DNA of 64,000 bases from assembly GCA_020637335.1 (NCBI GenBank), contig JACJWC010000001.1:323001-387000 (forward strand), written 5' to 3'. Under the pieces are notes generated by a model, which was given only the letters and a program-made list of their open reading frames with translations, was not told the origin of the DNA and ran no database searches. Shown here in pieces: positions 7,698 through 16,271 of this stretch. A program made the position numbers and the translations under genes. The DNA comes from Acidobacteriota bacterium (GTDB taxonomy: Bacteria; Acidobacteriota; Holophagae; Acanthopleuribacterales; Acanthopleuribacteraceae). Within the stretch, counting starts at the first letter, position 1; each line of letters opens with the position of its first letter.

Positions 7698-8564
7698 ATG
7701 CAGGCGCGGGAGGCTTTTGTGTTGCGCAGGTACTTAGAAAAGTCGGGTCAATTCAAAGTGGTTGCGGTAGATACCACCCATGTGGGGCGTGATGCCTTTT
7801 TGCGCCTTCAACCCTCACCGATCAGTTTACAACTGGTGGTCCAGGCCATGAGTGGTGCAGTCCTTTTAACCTCGCAACTCAAAGATGCAGGGACATTATC
7901 GCTCAAATTCCAAGGCGATGGCCCCATGCAGCACATCACGGTTGAGGCCAACAGCCAGGGCCAGACTCGTGGGTATTGTGGGGATATTCACTGTGATTTC
8001 GCGCCTTCTGAGGCGGGTCTATTTGAGACGGCGATTGGGGCTGGGACCCTGACTTATCGCTGGCGTTCCTCCCGAACGAACCAAATTCATACCAGTGTCG
8101 TGCCCTTGGTTGCCGGTGAGATGGCGCCCAATTTGACCCACTATTTGTTACAGAGCGATCAAATCCCCTCTGCCTTAAGTCTGGGCGCAGTACTTGACCC
8201 AGATAAGGGGGTCAAGGGTTCGGGTGGCATCCTGATCCAGGCCTTGCCCGGAGCCGATCCCAATGTCATGGTCATTCTTGAGGACCGGTTGGCCAATTTG
8301 CCGCCCCTGGGCTCGTTTTTTGGTCAAGCTCCTGGTTTTTCCGGCATGGAAAAGATCTTATTTGAGAATTTGGATGTGGAACTGCTGCATGAACAAGCGG
8401 TTTCCTATCACTGCAGCTGTTCGCGGGAACGGATCCTCAAGATTTTGGCAAGCTTGGAAGAAAACGATATTTCAGGTGGTGAGGAAGGCGTAACGGTCCA
8501 TTGTAGTTTTTGCACCAAACCCTATCATTTCAGCCAGGATGAGATTCGTCTCCTCAATTCTTAA
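7698..8564 (+). CDS. hslO: Hsp33 redox-regulated chaperone
   Basis: A 288-residue holdase chaperone that is activated by oxidation. The C-terminal zinc centre is intact: CSC at about residues 236-238 and CSFC about 30 residues later (VHCSFCTKPYHFS), giving the four Cys ligands whose oxidation switches the protein on. The core contains GYCGDIH and LSLGAVLDP. ATG 7698 was chosen; an in-frame TTG at 7671 would add nine residues and cannot be excluded. The glycosyltransferase gene is divergent, with 71 bases between starts. Confidence 0.93.
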   Translation: MQAREAFVLRRYLEKSGQFKVVAVDTTHVGRDAFLRLQPSPISLQLVVQAMSGAVLLTSQLKDAGTLSLKFQGDGPMQHITVEANSQGQTRGYCGDIHCDFAPSEAGLFETAIGAGTLTYRWRSSRTNQIHTSVVPLVAGEMAPNLTHYLLQSDQIPSALSLGAVLDPDKGVKGSGGILIQALPGADPNVMVILEDRLANLPPLGSFFGQAPGFSGMEKILFENLDVELLHEQAVSYHCSCSRERILKILASLEENDISGGEEGVTVHCSFCTKPYHFSQDEIRLLNS

Positions 8565-8644
8565 GCCGCCTTTCAGGAAATTTTGAATAGGGTGTAATCC
8601 ATTTGATGCTTCTTCACGATAAGCCTTGCATGAAGGAAGAATCA

Positions 8645-9223
8645 ATGGGTTGCGTATTAGTTGTAGACGACGAGGATTTGACTCGAGCGACGTTTGGTAT
8701 GGCGTTGCGCCACCATCGACTCAAGGTGTGGGAAGCGCGAAATGTCGAGCAGGCCAAGGAATTAATCGAAGCTTTTCCCTTTGCGGCCATTCTGTGCGAT
8801 GTGCTGCTTCCCGATGGGGATGGCGAAGAGGTGCTCGAAGCCGCCCACAATAAGAACCCCGACACACCCGTGATCATGATGACCGGGTTCCCGACCGAAA
8901 AATCGCGATCGCGCTCGCAAAAGCTCAAGGCGCATGCTTACTTGAAAAAGCCCATTGCGATTAAGGATGTGGTCGCCTTGATCAGCTCTGCGATTGGGAC
9001 CGGATCCGCGGAACCTGCCAACCCACTCGCCGACCAGGTTATTCCCAACTCGGATGGTGTGAATCAAATTTACCCGGTCCCGCTTACCTTAGAGGAACGG
9101 GAACTGCTTATGGGCATGGTCATGCACCAATTGATCCAGCTCGAGGAATACAATACGCCCCATGCCCTGGAGGGCAAACGCTTGCTGGGCGGCATCCACG
9201 AAAAATTAAAGAAGTTTAAGTGA
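8645..9223 (+). CDS. Response regulator with short uncharacterised C-terminal region
   Basis: A 192-residue protein. Residues 1-115 are a receiver domain: VLVVDDED (acidic pocket), CDVLLPDGDG with the phospho-acceptor Asp, VIMMTGFP (Thr switch) and AYLKKPI (Lys). The C-terminal 70 residues after a linker contain helices but no recognisable DNA-binding or enzymatic domain. ATG 8645 is chosen because AAGGAAG lies 5 bases upstream; the longer frame to 8603 has no such site. No kinase gene is adjacent. Confidence 0.85.
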   Translation: MGCVLVVDDEDLTRATFGMALRHHRLKVWEARNVEQAKELIEAFPFAAILCDVLLPDGDGEEVLEAAHNKNPDTPVIMMTGFPTEKSRSRSQKLKAHAYLKKPIAIKDVVALISSAIGTGSAEPANPLADQVIPNSDGVNQIYPVPLTLEERELLMGMVMHQLIQLEEYNTPHALEGKRLLGGIHEKLKKFK

Positions 9224-9287
9224 TGTGGCGCCGCAAAAAGGTTTAGGCAAGCGCTCCGGTCGCGCTATGCTTGGCGGGGAGTAAAAT

Positions 9288-10097
9288 ATGCAAACCGCTT
9301 CTGCTGCTTTGGAACCCAAACAATTACCGGGCTTTGAGAGTCCCTCCAATCTCATGAAAGGCTGCCAGCCCATATGGCACCAGGCTGGCAATGCGGAGGC
9401 GATTCTGTTTGTACATGGCTTTACTGGTAGTCCGGGCGATTTTCGGACCTTTACGGAAGCTTACAGCGCAGCCGGCTACGATTGGTTTGTGCCCCTCTTG
9501 CCCGGTCATGGTACCCAGGTGGAGGATTTAGCTAAACTGGTCTACCGCGATTTGTTTGATCCCTTGTGTCTGATCACTCCGGAATTGCTGCACCGCTATA
9601 AGAAACTGCATTTGGTAGGGTTGAGTTACGGTGCCGTCATGGCCAGTCAGTTGGCTTTAGAGTATCCGGTCGGTTCATTGACGCTTTTGGCGCCTGCCTT
9701 TTTTTTGCGACCCGATTTGGCTTTTAAGTTCCGCTGGATTCACCGGCTGGGGTTGGCAAGGTTTTATGGTATCCGCCCCAAAGCCAAGGGCGGTGAGCGC
9801 GGGACCGAATCTGCCTATTCGTATACGTCCGTACCTGTTTTACCGGCCACCTCCCTGTTTGCGCAGACCCAAAAATTGCGCAAACGCATCCACCAACTGG
9901 GGGTTGAGGTGTTGCATATCCATGGTGACAAAGATGAAACGACGCCCTTGCTTGCCAATCGCGAGTTTCTTTCGGCCAGTATCGCGACCTACAAATTTTA
10001 TGAAGTGAAGGGCGGGTTACATGTCCTGCCGATCGGTGCGCAAAAGAAAGATATTGCACGCCACCACTTGAGCTGGCTCAAGAAAGGTGTGCTTTGA
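9288..10097 (+). CDS. Alpha/beta hydrolase (esterase/monoacylglycerol lipase type)
   Basis: A 269-residue alpha/beta-hydrolase. The oxyanion segment is VHGFTGSPGDF. The nucleophile elbow is GLSYGA. The acid is likely in HGDKDETT and the catalytic His in GGLHVLP near the C-terminus, the layout of Est30-like carboxylesterases. GGGGAG lies 7 bases upstream of the ATG. It overlaps the ABC ATPase gene by 4 bases, so it is probably co-transcribed with the importer, although a functional link is not evident. Confidence 0.85.
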   Translation: MQTASAALEPKQLPGFESPSNLMKGCQPIWHQAGNAEAILFVHGFTGSPGDFRTFTEAYSAAGYDWFVPLLPGHGTQVEDLAKLVYRDLFDPLCLITPELLHRYKKLHLVGLSYGAVMASQLALEYPVGSLTLLAPAFFLRPDLAFKFRWIHRLGLARFYGIRPKAKGGERGTESAYSYTSVPVLPATSLFAQTQKLRKRIHQLGVEVLHIHGDKDETTPLLANREFLSASIATYKFYEVKGGLHVLPIGAQKKDIARHHLSWLKKGVL

Positions 10098-10864
10098 TTC
10101 ACGTTGAAGCATTGCGCAAAACCTTTATGCGTGGCACGGTTCCCCACGTGGTCCTGGATGGCATTGATCTGCACGTGGAAGCCGAGCAAATTGTGACAGT
10201 GATCGGTCGGAGCGGGAGCGGGAAATCGACCTTGCTGGATTGCTTGATGGGCTTGGAACAACCCACTTCCGGAAGCATTGAACGCAAACAAGGCCTCAAA
10301 TTCGGTTACGTCTTTCAGCGACCAGCGCTTTTACCCTGGCGCACGGTGGCAGGAAACGTCGGCTTACCTTTGGTGGTTGCAAAAATCCCCAAACAACGAC
10401 GGCGCGAAATGGTTCAGGACGCCTTGAATAAGGTGGGTTTGAACTATGCGGCCGGACTTTACCCCTTTCAACTGAGTGGCGGCATGGCCCAACGGGTGGC
10501 CATTGCCCGGGCACTGGTTCAGGACCCCGATGTACTGCTCCTGGATGAACCGTTTTCCGCTTTGGACCCACTTTTGCGCGAAAATATGAACGTGAATTTG
10601 CTGAAGCTGTGGCAGATCACGCGCAAAACCATGGTTTTGGTGACCCACTCCATCGATGAGGCCGTGATCCTTTCCGATCGCATTCTTCTGCTTGAGAAGG
10701 GCCGTTTCATCCAACAGTTCGATATCGATTTAGCGCGGCCGCGCGGGTTCGATACGTTTAAAACCCCACAATTCGCCGAGTGGGTACGTTTGATCCATGC
10801 TCACCTGCCAGAACAACCCAACCTACCCCGTGTGGTGCTGGAGGAACCGCATGAACTGGTCTGA
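10094..10864 (+). CDS. ABC transporter ATP-binding protein (SsuB/ThiZ/TauB type)
   Basis: A 256-residue importer ATPase. Walker A is GRSGSGKST, the Q-loop is VFQRPALLPW, the signature is LSGGMAQR, and Walker B is VLLLDEPFSALD with the H-loop at VTHSIDEA. The start is TTG 10094 inside the hydrolase stop (TTGA overlap). The RPALLPW Q-loop and the neighbouring permease and binding protein place it in the nitrate/sulfonate/taurine/thiamine-precursor importer group. Confidence 0.92.
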   Translation: MIHVEALRKTFMRGTVPHVVLDGIDLHVEAEQIVTVIGRSGSGKSTLLDCLMGLEQPTSGSIERKQGLKFGYVFQRPALLPWRTVAGNVGLPLVVAKIPKQRRREMVQDALNKVGLNYAAGLYPFQLSGGMAQRVAIARALVQDPDVLLLDEPFSALDPLLRENMNVNLLKLWQITRKTMVLVTHSIDEAVILSDRILLLEKGRFIQQFDIDLARPRGFDTFKTPQFAEWVRLIHAHLPEQPNLPRVVLEEPHELV

Positions 10865-11639
10865 TTCATGGCGGGGCCTGGTCAAGTTGGGTCTTTATGC
10901 CGTGAGTTTGATTGTATTTTGGCAATTGGTCATTTGGGTGGTAAGGCCTGCTCCATGGTTGTTTCCCAGCCCAACTGCCGTTTTTTCGCGCTTGGGCGAT
11001 CTGGCAAGCAGCGGCCAATTATGGCGCCACGTTGGAATCACCCTTTCCGAGGTTCTGAGCGGGTTTTGTGGTGGCAGTGCCCTGGGTTTTCTGCTGGGAT
11101 ATAGCCTCTCTCGCTTTGCCTGGGTCGAGCGTTTGCTCTCGCCGTTGCTTGTTGCCTCCAATTCGGTACCCGTCGTAGCCTTTGCTCCGCTTCTCCTGCT
11201 GTGGTTTGGCAGTGGCTTCCAGACTAAAGCGATCGTAGCCGCTGTCATGGTCTTTTTGCCTGTTGGCTTAAATACCTTGCAGGGCTTTCGGGCCGTACGC
11301 GATGTGCACCGGCGCCTCATGTTCAGTCTGCATGCCAACCGGCGCCAAATCTTCTTATTACTGGAATTGCCTTCCGCTCTGCCTTCCATTCTGACCGGGC
11401 TAAAAATTGCTGCCCCATTGGCAGTGGTGGGTGCCGTGGTTGGCGAATTTCTCGGTACTTGGGAAGGTCTTGGGTTCCTTATTTTGGATGCCAACGCACG
11501 CCTGGACACACCCCAGCTTTTTGTAGCGCTTTTTTGTCTAAGTTGGGTAGGCATGGGGCTGTATTTTGCGATTCAATTCCTGGAAATCAAGGTGTTGGGA
11601 CCGCAAATGCGCACAAAACTCCCTGGCAAGCCCCCTTAA
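10851..11639 (+). CDS. ABC transporter permease (NMT/riboflavin-type importer)
   Basis: A 262-residue BPD_transp_1 permease with about six membrane helices. The cytoplasmic EAA-like loop is near FSLHANRRQIFLLLELPSAL, followed by a PSILTGLKIAAPLAVVGAVV segment typical of SsuC/ThiX permeases. The start overlaps the ATPase by 14 bases. It forms an importer with the adjacent ATPase and binding protein. Confidence 0.9.
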   Translation: MNWSDSWRGLVKLGLYAVSLIVFWQLVIWVVRPAPWLFPSPTAVFSRLGDLASSGQLWRHVGITLSEVLSGFCGGSALGFLLGYSLSRFAWVERLLSPLLVASNSVPVVAFAPLLLLWFGSGFQTKAIVAAVMVFLPVGLNTLQGFRAVRDVHRRLMFSLHANRRQIFLLLELPSALPSILTGLKIAAPLAVVGAVVGEFLGTWEGLGFLILDANARLDTPQLFVALFCLSWVGMGLYFAIQFLEIKVLGPQMRTKLPGKPP

Positions 11640-11697
11640 GTATGGAATAATGGATTTGGGGAAAAAATTTGGGGATTCCCTGGGGAGAGGGAAACAC

Positions 11698-12648
11698 ATG
11701 TTTACATGTCTCATTGTTAGTATTCTGCTTGCAGATAAACCGCTGACGTTTGCGGCTGGTTACATTCCAAACGTTCAGTTTCTGCCATTTTATGTGGCTT
11801 TGGAACGCGGTTATTACCGCGAAGAGGGCATTGAGCTTTCGATTGATTACACCGTGGGCTCCGATATTTTTAAACTGGTAGCCCAGGGCAAAATAGACGT
11901 CGCTTCTGCGGATCCCGATGGGTTGCTCAGTGCCTGTCAGCAGGGGCTGCCCCTGGTTCACGTGGCGACCTTTTACCAAAACTATCCACTGGCAATCATT
12001 TCGAAAAAACCGGTCCATAGCGCTTCGGACTTAAAAGGCAAACGCATCGGAATTAGTGGGGCATATGGGTCCTCCTACCTTGGCCTGAAAGCCATGTGTG
12101 ATCAACTTGGCTTGAAACTTCAAGACCTCGACTTGGTCACGATTGGTTATACCCAGGTGGCGGCCATGCGCAATGGTACGGTCGAAGCGGTTGTCGGTTA
12201 CGCCAACAACGAACCGGTCCGTTTAGCCGAGGAGGGAGTTGAAACCCACTTGTATAAACTCAGCTATCAAAACTCCTTTCCCGGGGTTGGTTTTATGGTA
12301 AACCGCGATAAATGGGAAAAGGATAGTGAGCCAATTCGCGCCTTCTTACGTGCCACCTTTCGCGGGCTTGTCGACGTAGTTCTCTCGCCAAAAGAATGTT
12401 TTGCGCTGGTTGCGCCAAAATATCTGGCCGGCGTCAATCCAGATCCCGAAGCGAGTCCGGAGTACAAAGTTCTGATGGCGACCTTGCCCTACTGGTCCAA
12501 TTTGTACACCCAAAAAAACGGGTTCGGTCAGTGCGACCCCTCGTCATGGTCCAACCTCAGCCATTTCATGGAGGTCCAACAAGGGGTCTCCTTTAAAGAT
12601 TGGCAAGATTGGGTCAAGATGGATTTTCGATGGAAGAATATGCCTTAA
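11698..12648 (+). CDS. NMT1/THI5-like periplasmic binding protein, RibY/ThiY-like
   Basis: A 316-residue substrate-binding protein with a short hydrophobic signal (MFTCLIVSILLA). GYIPNVQFLPFYVALERGYY opens the NMT1 domain. The blocks GAYGSSYLGLKAMC, IGYTQVAAMRNG and GYANNEP are close, from memory, to riboflavin-binding RibY proteins; ThiY (HMP precursor) is the main alternative. ATG 11698 is chosen because it gives the signal peptide and has GAGAGGG upstream. It completes an ABC importer with the two preceding genes. No FMN or TPP riboswitch was recognised upstream of the operon. Confidence 0.8.
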   Translation: MFTCLIVSILLADKPLTFAAGYIPNVQFLPFYVALERGYYREEGIELSIDYTVGSDIFKLVAQGKIDVASADPDGLLSACQQGLPLVHVATFYQNYPLAIISKKPVHSASDLKGKRIGISGAYGSSYLGLKAMCDQLGLKLQDLDLVTIGYTQVAAMRNGTVEAVVGYANNEPVRLAEEGVETHLYKLSYQNSFPGVGFMVNRDKWEKDSEPIRAFLRATFRGLVDVVLSPKECFALVAPKYLAGVNPDPEASPEYKVLMATLPYWSNLYTQKNGFGQCDPSSWSNLSHFMEVQQGVSFKDWQDWVKMDFRWKNMP

Positions 12649-12663
12649 AAGGGTGAACGAGGT

Positions 12664-13740
12664 ATGTCATTGGCCTATAAATCCGGATTCATTTTTGCGA
12701 CGGCTCTTGTTTTGGTCGGTTTTTTCACCCAAAGACACCAGCAAGATTCCCTGTACTTCCAGGTCAAAGATTTTCCAGAGTTGATGGATTTGGTGCAAAA
12801 GGCCTACGTGGATGAGGTAGATCTCAATGACATGATGGGCGGTGCTTTCCAGGGCGCCTTGGAAAATGTGGATCCAGGAGCCAGCTATATTCCCAATGGG
12901 GTACCGGCTTCGAACCTGGCTGATAAGGTCTTTAAACGATATGGCATCTTTCTGACCAAGCGCGAAAGTTATGGCTTTATCGCCGCTGTCATGCCGGGAA
13001 GTCCTGCTGAACAAGCGGGTTTTCAGCCGGGCGAGATTCTGACGCGGGTGGGTCCCCTAACCACGCGGACCAGCAGTAATTACCAGGTTCGGGAATGGTT
13101 GATCAAGGCCACTGAGCCCATCGATTGCACGGTATTTACGGCGCAAGAAGAAAAGGAAATCATGTTGAAGCCGGGAGCGTGGACCCGTTTACCGAATGCG
13201 AGTTCTGCCTTGGAAGGGGACACCCTTTTTATTCAGTTACCTATCTTCACTGGTGATTTGGCCACCTGGTTGCCCGCCGAATTAAAGCGATTCCCACAAG
13301 CCCAAAAAATTGTTTTGGACCTGCGTCACAACTGTCTGGGTCAACCTGAAGCACTACAGGTTTTAGCCGACCTCTTTTTTAAATCTGGGCCGATTGGCAG
13401 CATTCAAGGGCCGCACCAATCCATGACCATGGCGGTCCAAAAAGACGGGGCCTTTGCTGACTTCCCCCTGGTTGTCTGGGTGAATGCCTCGACTTCCGGT
13501 TCGGCCGAGGCTTTTGCCTGCCTGGCCAAGCGCCAAAAACGAGCACTCTTATTGGGCGAAAATACCCTCGGACTGCCCAACTTTTATGAACTAATTCCGC
13601 TCAAAAGCCAGGGCTATTTGGAGCTTTCCACCCGTGCGTATCACATCCTGGGTGACCCAATTGGGAATAAGGGCGTGACGGTGGATCGTATTTTACGCCA
13701 GACCGATCGAGCCGCTGTCTTGGCGGAGCTTGGTAGCTAA
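12664..13740 (+). CDS. S41-family (CtpA-like) protein, probably catalytically dead
   Basis: A 358-residue protein. It has an N-terminal membrane anchor or signal (residues 7-21), a PDZ domain at about 92-165 (VMPGSPAEQAGFQPGEIL), and an S41 peptidase core with VVWVNASTSGSAEAF (about 270-284) and GENTLGLP (298-305). Aligned by eye with the active consensus (VN-x-x-S-A-S-A-S-E and GE-x-T-F-G-K-G), the nucleophilic Ser falls on Gly279 and the general-base Lys on Leu304, so peptidase activity is doubtful. It begins 15 bases after the ABC binding protein and ends 32 bases before the lasso-cluster start. Whether it belongs to the importer operon or helps the lasso cluster is unknown. Confidence 0.75.
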   Translation: MSLAYKSGFIFATALVLVGFFTQRHQQDSLYFQVKDFPELMDLVQKAYVDEVDLNDMMGGAFQGALENVDPGASYIPNGVPASNLADKVFKRYGIFLTKRESYGFIAAVMPGSPAEQAGFQPGEILTRVGPLTTRTSSNYQVREWLIKATEPIDCTVFTAQEEKEIMLKPGAWTRLPNASSALEGDTLFIQLPIFTGDLATWLPAELKRFPQAQKIVLDLRHNCLGQPEALQVLADLFFKSGPIGSIQGPHQSMTMAVQKDGAFADFPLVVWVNASTSGSAEAFACLAKRQKRALLLGENTLGLPNFYELIPLKSQGYLELSTRAYHILGDPIGNKGVTVDRILRQTDRAAVLAELGS

Positions 13741-13750
13741 GTGCTATAAT
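13720..13750 (+). promoter_or_regulatory. Candidate sigma-70 promoter for the lasso cluster
   Basis: A perfect TATAAT lies at 13745-13750, 22 bases before the B1 start codon. The best -35 candidate is TTGGCG at 13720-13725 with a 19-base spacer, which is weak and long. It sits at the S41-like/B1 junction and would start a transcript with a very short leader. GGGGGA at 13762-13767 is the B1 ribosome-binding site. Confidence 0.4.
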
Positions 13751-13772
13751 TCTCCAGCAATGGGGGATGAGC

Positions 13773-14039
13773 ATGGGTCTGATTCAACTATCGCCACGCG
13801 CGCTGTTTCAGCGGGTTGGGTCCGAAACCGTAATCTTGGACCTGGAAAAAGGGACCTATTTTGAACTCAATGAAATGGGTACGTTGATGTTGGAATGGAT
13901 GGCGAGTTTACCCGATCGCGAGTCGGTTATTGCCAAGGTCCTCAATCAGTTTGAAGTCTCCCAAGATATAGTTGCTGAGGACCTGGAAGCGTTAATTCAA
14001 GGCCTCTCCCGTAATGGCTTATTGGTTTCGCCGGCTTAA
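13773..14039 (+). CDS. Lasso peptide B1 protein (PqqD-like RiPP recognition element)
   Basis: An 88-residue PqqD-fold protein. ETVILDLEKGTYFELNEMG (about residues 16-34) is the characteristic beta-strand/turn of stand-alone RREs in split-B lasso systems, followed by a helical C-terminal half (AEDLEALIQGLSRNGLL). B1 binds the leader YxxP motif and presents the precursor to the B2 protease and C cyclase. ATG 13773 is preferred over 13767 because the GGGGGA site overlaps the latter. It overlaps B2 by 26 bases. Confidence 0.9.
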   Translation: MGLIQLSPRALFQRVGSETVILDLEKGTYFELNEMGTLMLEWMASLPDRESVIAKVLNQFEVSQDIVAEDLEALIQGLSRNGLLVSPA

Positions 14040-14466
14040 AAAAGGTGCACGACCCCTGAAGTGGTCGCGGCTGGAATGGAAGTGGTTCCTGCATTTTTTT
14101 TTCAAAGCGTGGCTGCTTTTTTTTTCTAGCAAATTGAGCTATCGGCACTTAAAGGTTCGGCTTATTTCCGCAATGTCAGCGCCGGTCGAACCGGTCCCTG
14201 ACCGTGTCCAGCCCGTTTTATTGGCCTACCAGCGGGTGTTCCGCTGGATGTGGGTCCCGCGTAACTGTTTACGCGATGCATTACTGCTGCATGAAGGATT
14301 GCTGCAACACCAAGTTTCAACGCGTTTGATCATTGGGGTAACGACTCAAAATCAATTTAAAGCGCATGCCTGGCTGGTGGGTCAGGATGGACCTTTACTC
14401 CAAAATGCGGAACACATAGCGGAATATGTGGAATTTAATGGGGATTTTAGCCAGTGGATGGCTTGA
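14014..14466 (+). CDS. Lasso peptide B2 protein (transglutaminase-like leader peptidase)
   Basis: A 150-residue protein of the Transglut_core3 family, which cleaves the lasso leader. The catalytic Cys is Cys85 in NCLRDALLL and the His is His118 in FKAHAWL. The expected third residue (Asp after the His, usually in an N-D pair) is not obvious: the aligned position appears to be Asn131, with Asp125 nearby, so the triad may differ from the McjB type. Residues 21-37 are hydrophobic and aromatic-rich. Overlaps of 26 bases with B1 and 13 bases with C suggest tight translational coupling. Confidence 0.9.
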   Translation: MAYWFRRLKKGARPLKWSRLEWKWFLHFFFKAWLLFFSSKLSYRHLKVRLISAMSAPVEPVPDRVQPVLLAYQRVFRWMWVPRNCLRDALLLHEGLLQHQVSTRLIIGVTTQNQFKAHAWLVGQDGPLLQNAEHIAEYVEFNGDFSQWMA

Positions 14467-16271
14467 TCTTTTGCAGCGCCAACACCTCTGACCAGGCGCA
14501 AATACGCTTGGGCACGGTGGCGCAGCGTTTGGCCCATCGCGGACCATTAACTCAACCGATGACCTGGGACTCAGCTACCTGCGGTTTTTTGAGTGCCGAT
14601 CAAAACGGGATTGCCCAGGCCCAGCGCGAGGGCTGGCACCTTTTTATAGTCGGAAGACCCAATTGGACTGAATTTAAAGGTGATATTAGGACACGACTCG
14701 AACGATGGGCAGAACGCGCGTTGGACCTGTTTTTGTCCAAAGGACCGGACGGATTCCTGCTGGTTGGCGGTGACTTCGCTGTCGTTCTTTACCATCCGCA
14801 ACAGAAAATTTTATGGGCTGCCCGCGATCCGTTAGGCAAAAAAACTCTGGCCTATCGCCAAATCGGGCCGGACCTTGTTTTGGCTAGTGAAGCCCAGGCC
14901 TTGGCAGCCCTTTCACCGCGCAGTTCGCTCAATCAGCTCGGCTTGGCTTTATGGCTGGTGAATCACTATCCTGACCCCGTTTCCCAGTTTGACAACGTTC
15001 ACTACGTTCCGCCGGGCAGCGCTTTAAAATGGGCAAATCAGCGGTTGGCGTTTCATACCTATTTCCGCTTTCAAGATTGGAAAATGGGTTCAAAACCCCT
15101 TTCACCAGAGCGGGTTAGTGAAGCCATATTTAATGCGGTGGGCAATCGAATTCCACCCGAAGAAAACCGGATTTGCTGCCACCTCAGTGGCGGCATGGAT
15201 TCTTCCTCGGTCACGGCAACTGCGGCTTTGTCAGGGCTGGATGTTCGGGCCTATCAATTTTGGTTTCCCCATTTGGCAAGTTGTGATGAAACCCATTTGA
15301 GTGACCAAGTCGTTGCCCAATATGGATTATCCAATTTCAAAATCGACACCTCCCAATGGGGTTTGTTTGCCGAGCCAAAGGACCCGGCCTTCCTGGAGAA
15401 TCCTTTTTTTGGCTGGGATCAGGTCGACACCCAGGTTTTTAAGGACATGCCCCAACATTCACTCTGGTTGTTAACGGGCCAATTTGGAGACAATTTATGG
15501 GGTGGATGGCTTTATCCCGCTTTTTGGGCCGATCGAATTCTAAAAGGCAAGTTGCGCTTTGGAGCCGCTTTAATGCAGGACTTTAGAAAGAGGAAAGTCA
15601 AACCTGCCCGTAGCCTTTATCGACTTTTTTTGGCCTGTCACCTGCCCCAAAGTTTGAAATTGGGTTTGCGCAAAGGACTGGCAAAAACTCCTTATTGTCC
15701 GACCTACCTATCCAAGGAGACCTATCGTAAGTACCACCTGGACAGCTTTCTATTGCCGGCTGGAAACGCAATGCGCGGTTCGTATTGGAATGCCTTGTAT
15801 CGGCAACTGTTCGTGGATGTGGGTGGGATTCGCCGAGCGATTCACTGGTATGAACGTTTGGCCGCGCCATATGGGGTTCGGGTTGAACATCCTTTTTTTG
15901 ATTTGGATCTCGTGCGTCTGGTTTGGGAGAGTGACCCGAGCTCATTTTTGGACGAGCCTATGCCTAAAGGGATTCTGCGCAAGGCCATGGTCAATAAACT
16001 GCCTGCCGCTTTGTTGCATCAGCATGAAAAACCAGATTTGAGAGATTTTTACCATGCCGGTCTCCTAGAGAATCGCAGCTTTTTTGAGGCAATGGGTCAG
16101 TTGCCAAAACTGTCGGAGTTGGGTCTCTTGGATTCAAATGCTTATTTGGATGCTCTTGAACAATACTATGGGCAACCCAATACGACACGTTCCCATTTCA
16201 TGTTTGCGGCAGGTGCAGAGCTTTTTGTGCGCAGGCATTTAGAAGCAGATAATAAAAAAAATGTCAGATGA
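14454..16271 (+). CDS. Lasso peptide cyclase C (asparagine synthetase-like)
   Basis: A 605-residue asparagine-synthetase-B-like protein. The N-terminal half is a degenerate glutaminase domain that lacks the Cys2 nucleophile (residue 2 is Asp) but keeps AARDPLGKKTL (about 122-132). The ATP-pyrophosphatase loop SGGMDSSS is at 245-252. In lasso systems this enzyme adenylates the Asp/Glu side chain and forms the macrolactam with the core N-terminus. The gene overlaps B2 by 13 bases and is followed by a 105-base spacer before the precursor gene. Confidence 0.93.
   Translation: MDGLIFCSANTSDQAQIRLGTVAQRLAHRGPLTQPMTWDSATCGFLSADQNGIAQAQREGWHLFIVGRPNWTEFKGDIRTRLERWAERALDLFLSKGPDGFLLVGGDFAVVLYHPQQKILWAARDPLGKKTLAYRQIGPDLVLASEAQALAALSPRSSLNQLGLALWLVNHYPDPVSQFDNVHYVPPGSALKWANQRLAFHTYFRFQDWKMGSKPLSPERVSEAIFNAVGNRIPPEENRICCHLSGGMDSSSVTATAALSGLDVRAYQFWFPHLASCDETHLSDQVVAQYGLSNFKIDTSQWGLFAEPKDPAFLENPFFGWDQVDTQVFKDMPQHSLWLLTGQFGDNLWGGWLYPAFWADRILKGKLRFGAALMQDFRKRKVKPARSLYRLFLACHLPQSLKLGLRKGLAKTPYCPTYLSKETYRKYHLDSFLLPAGNAMRGSYWNALYRQLFVDVGGIRRAIHWYERLAAPYGVRVEHPFFDLDLVRLVWESDPSSFLDEPMPKGILRKAMVNKLPAALLHQHEKPDLRDFYHAGLLENRSFFEAMGQLPKLSELGLLDSNAYLDALEQYYGQPNTTRSHFMFAAGAELFVRRHLEADNKKNVR

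Noticed and set aside
10094..12648. The ABC genes as the lasso exporter
   Set aside because: The ATPase, separate permease and periplasmic binding protein form an importer, not a fused D-type exporter.
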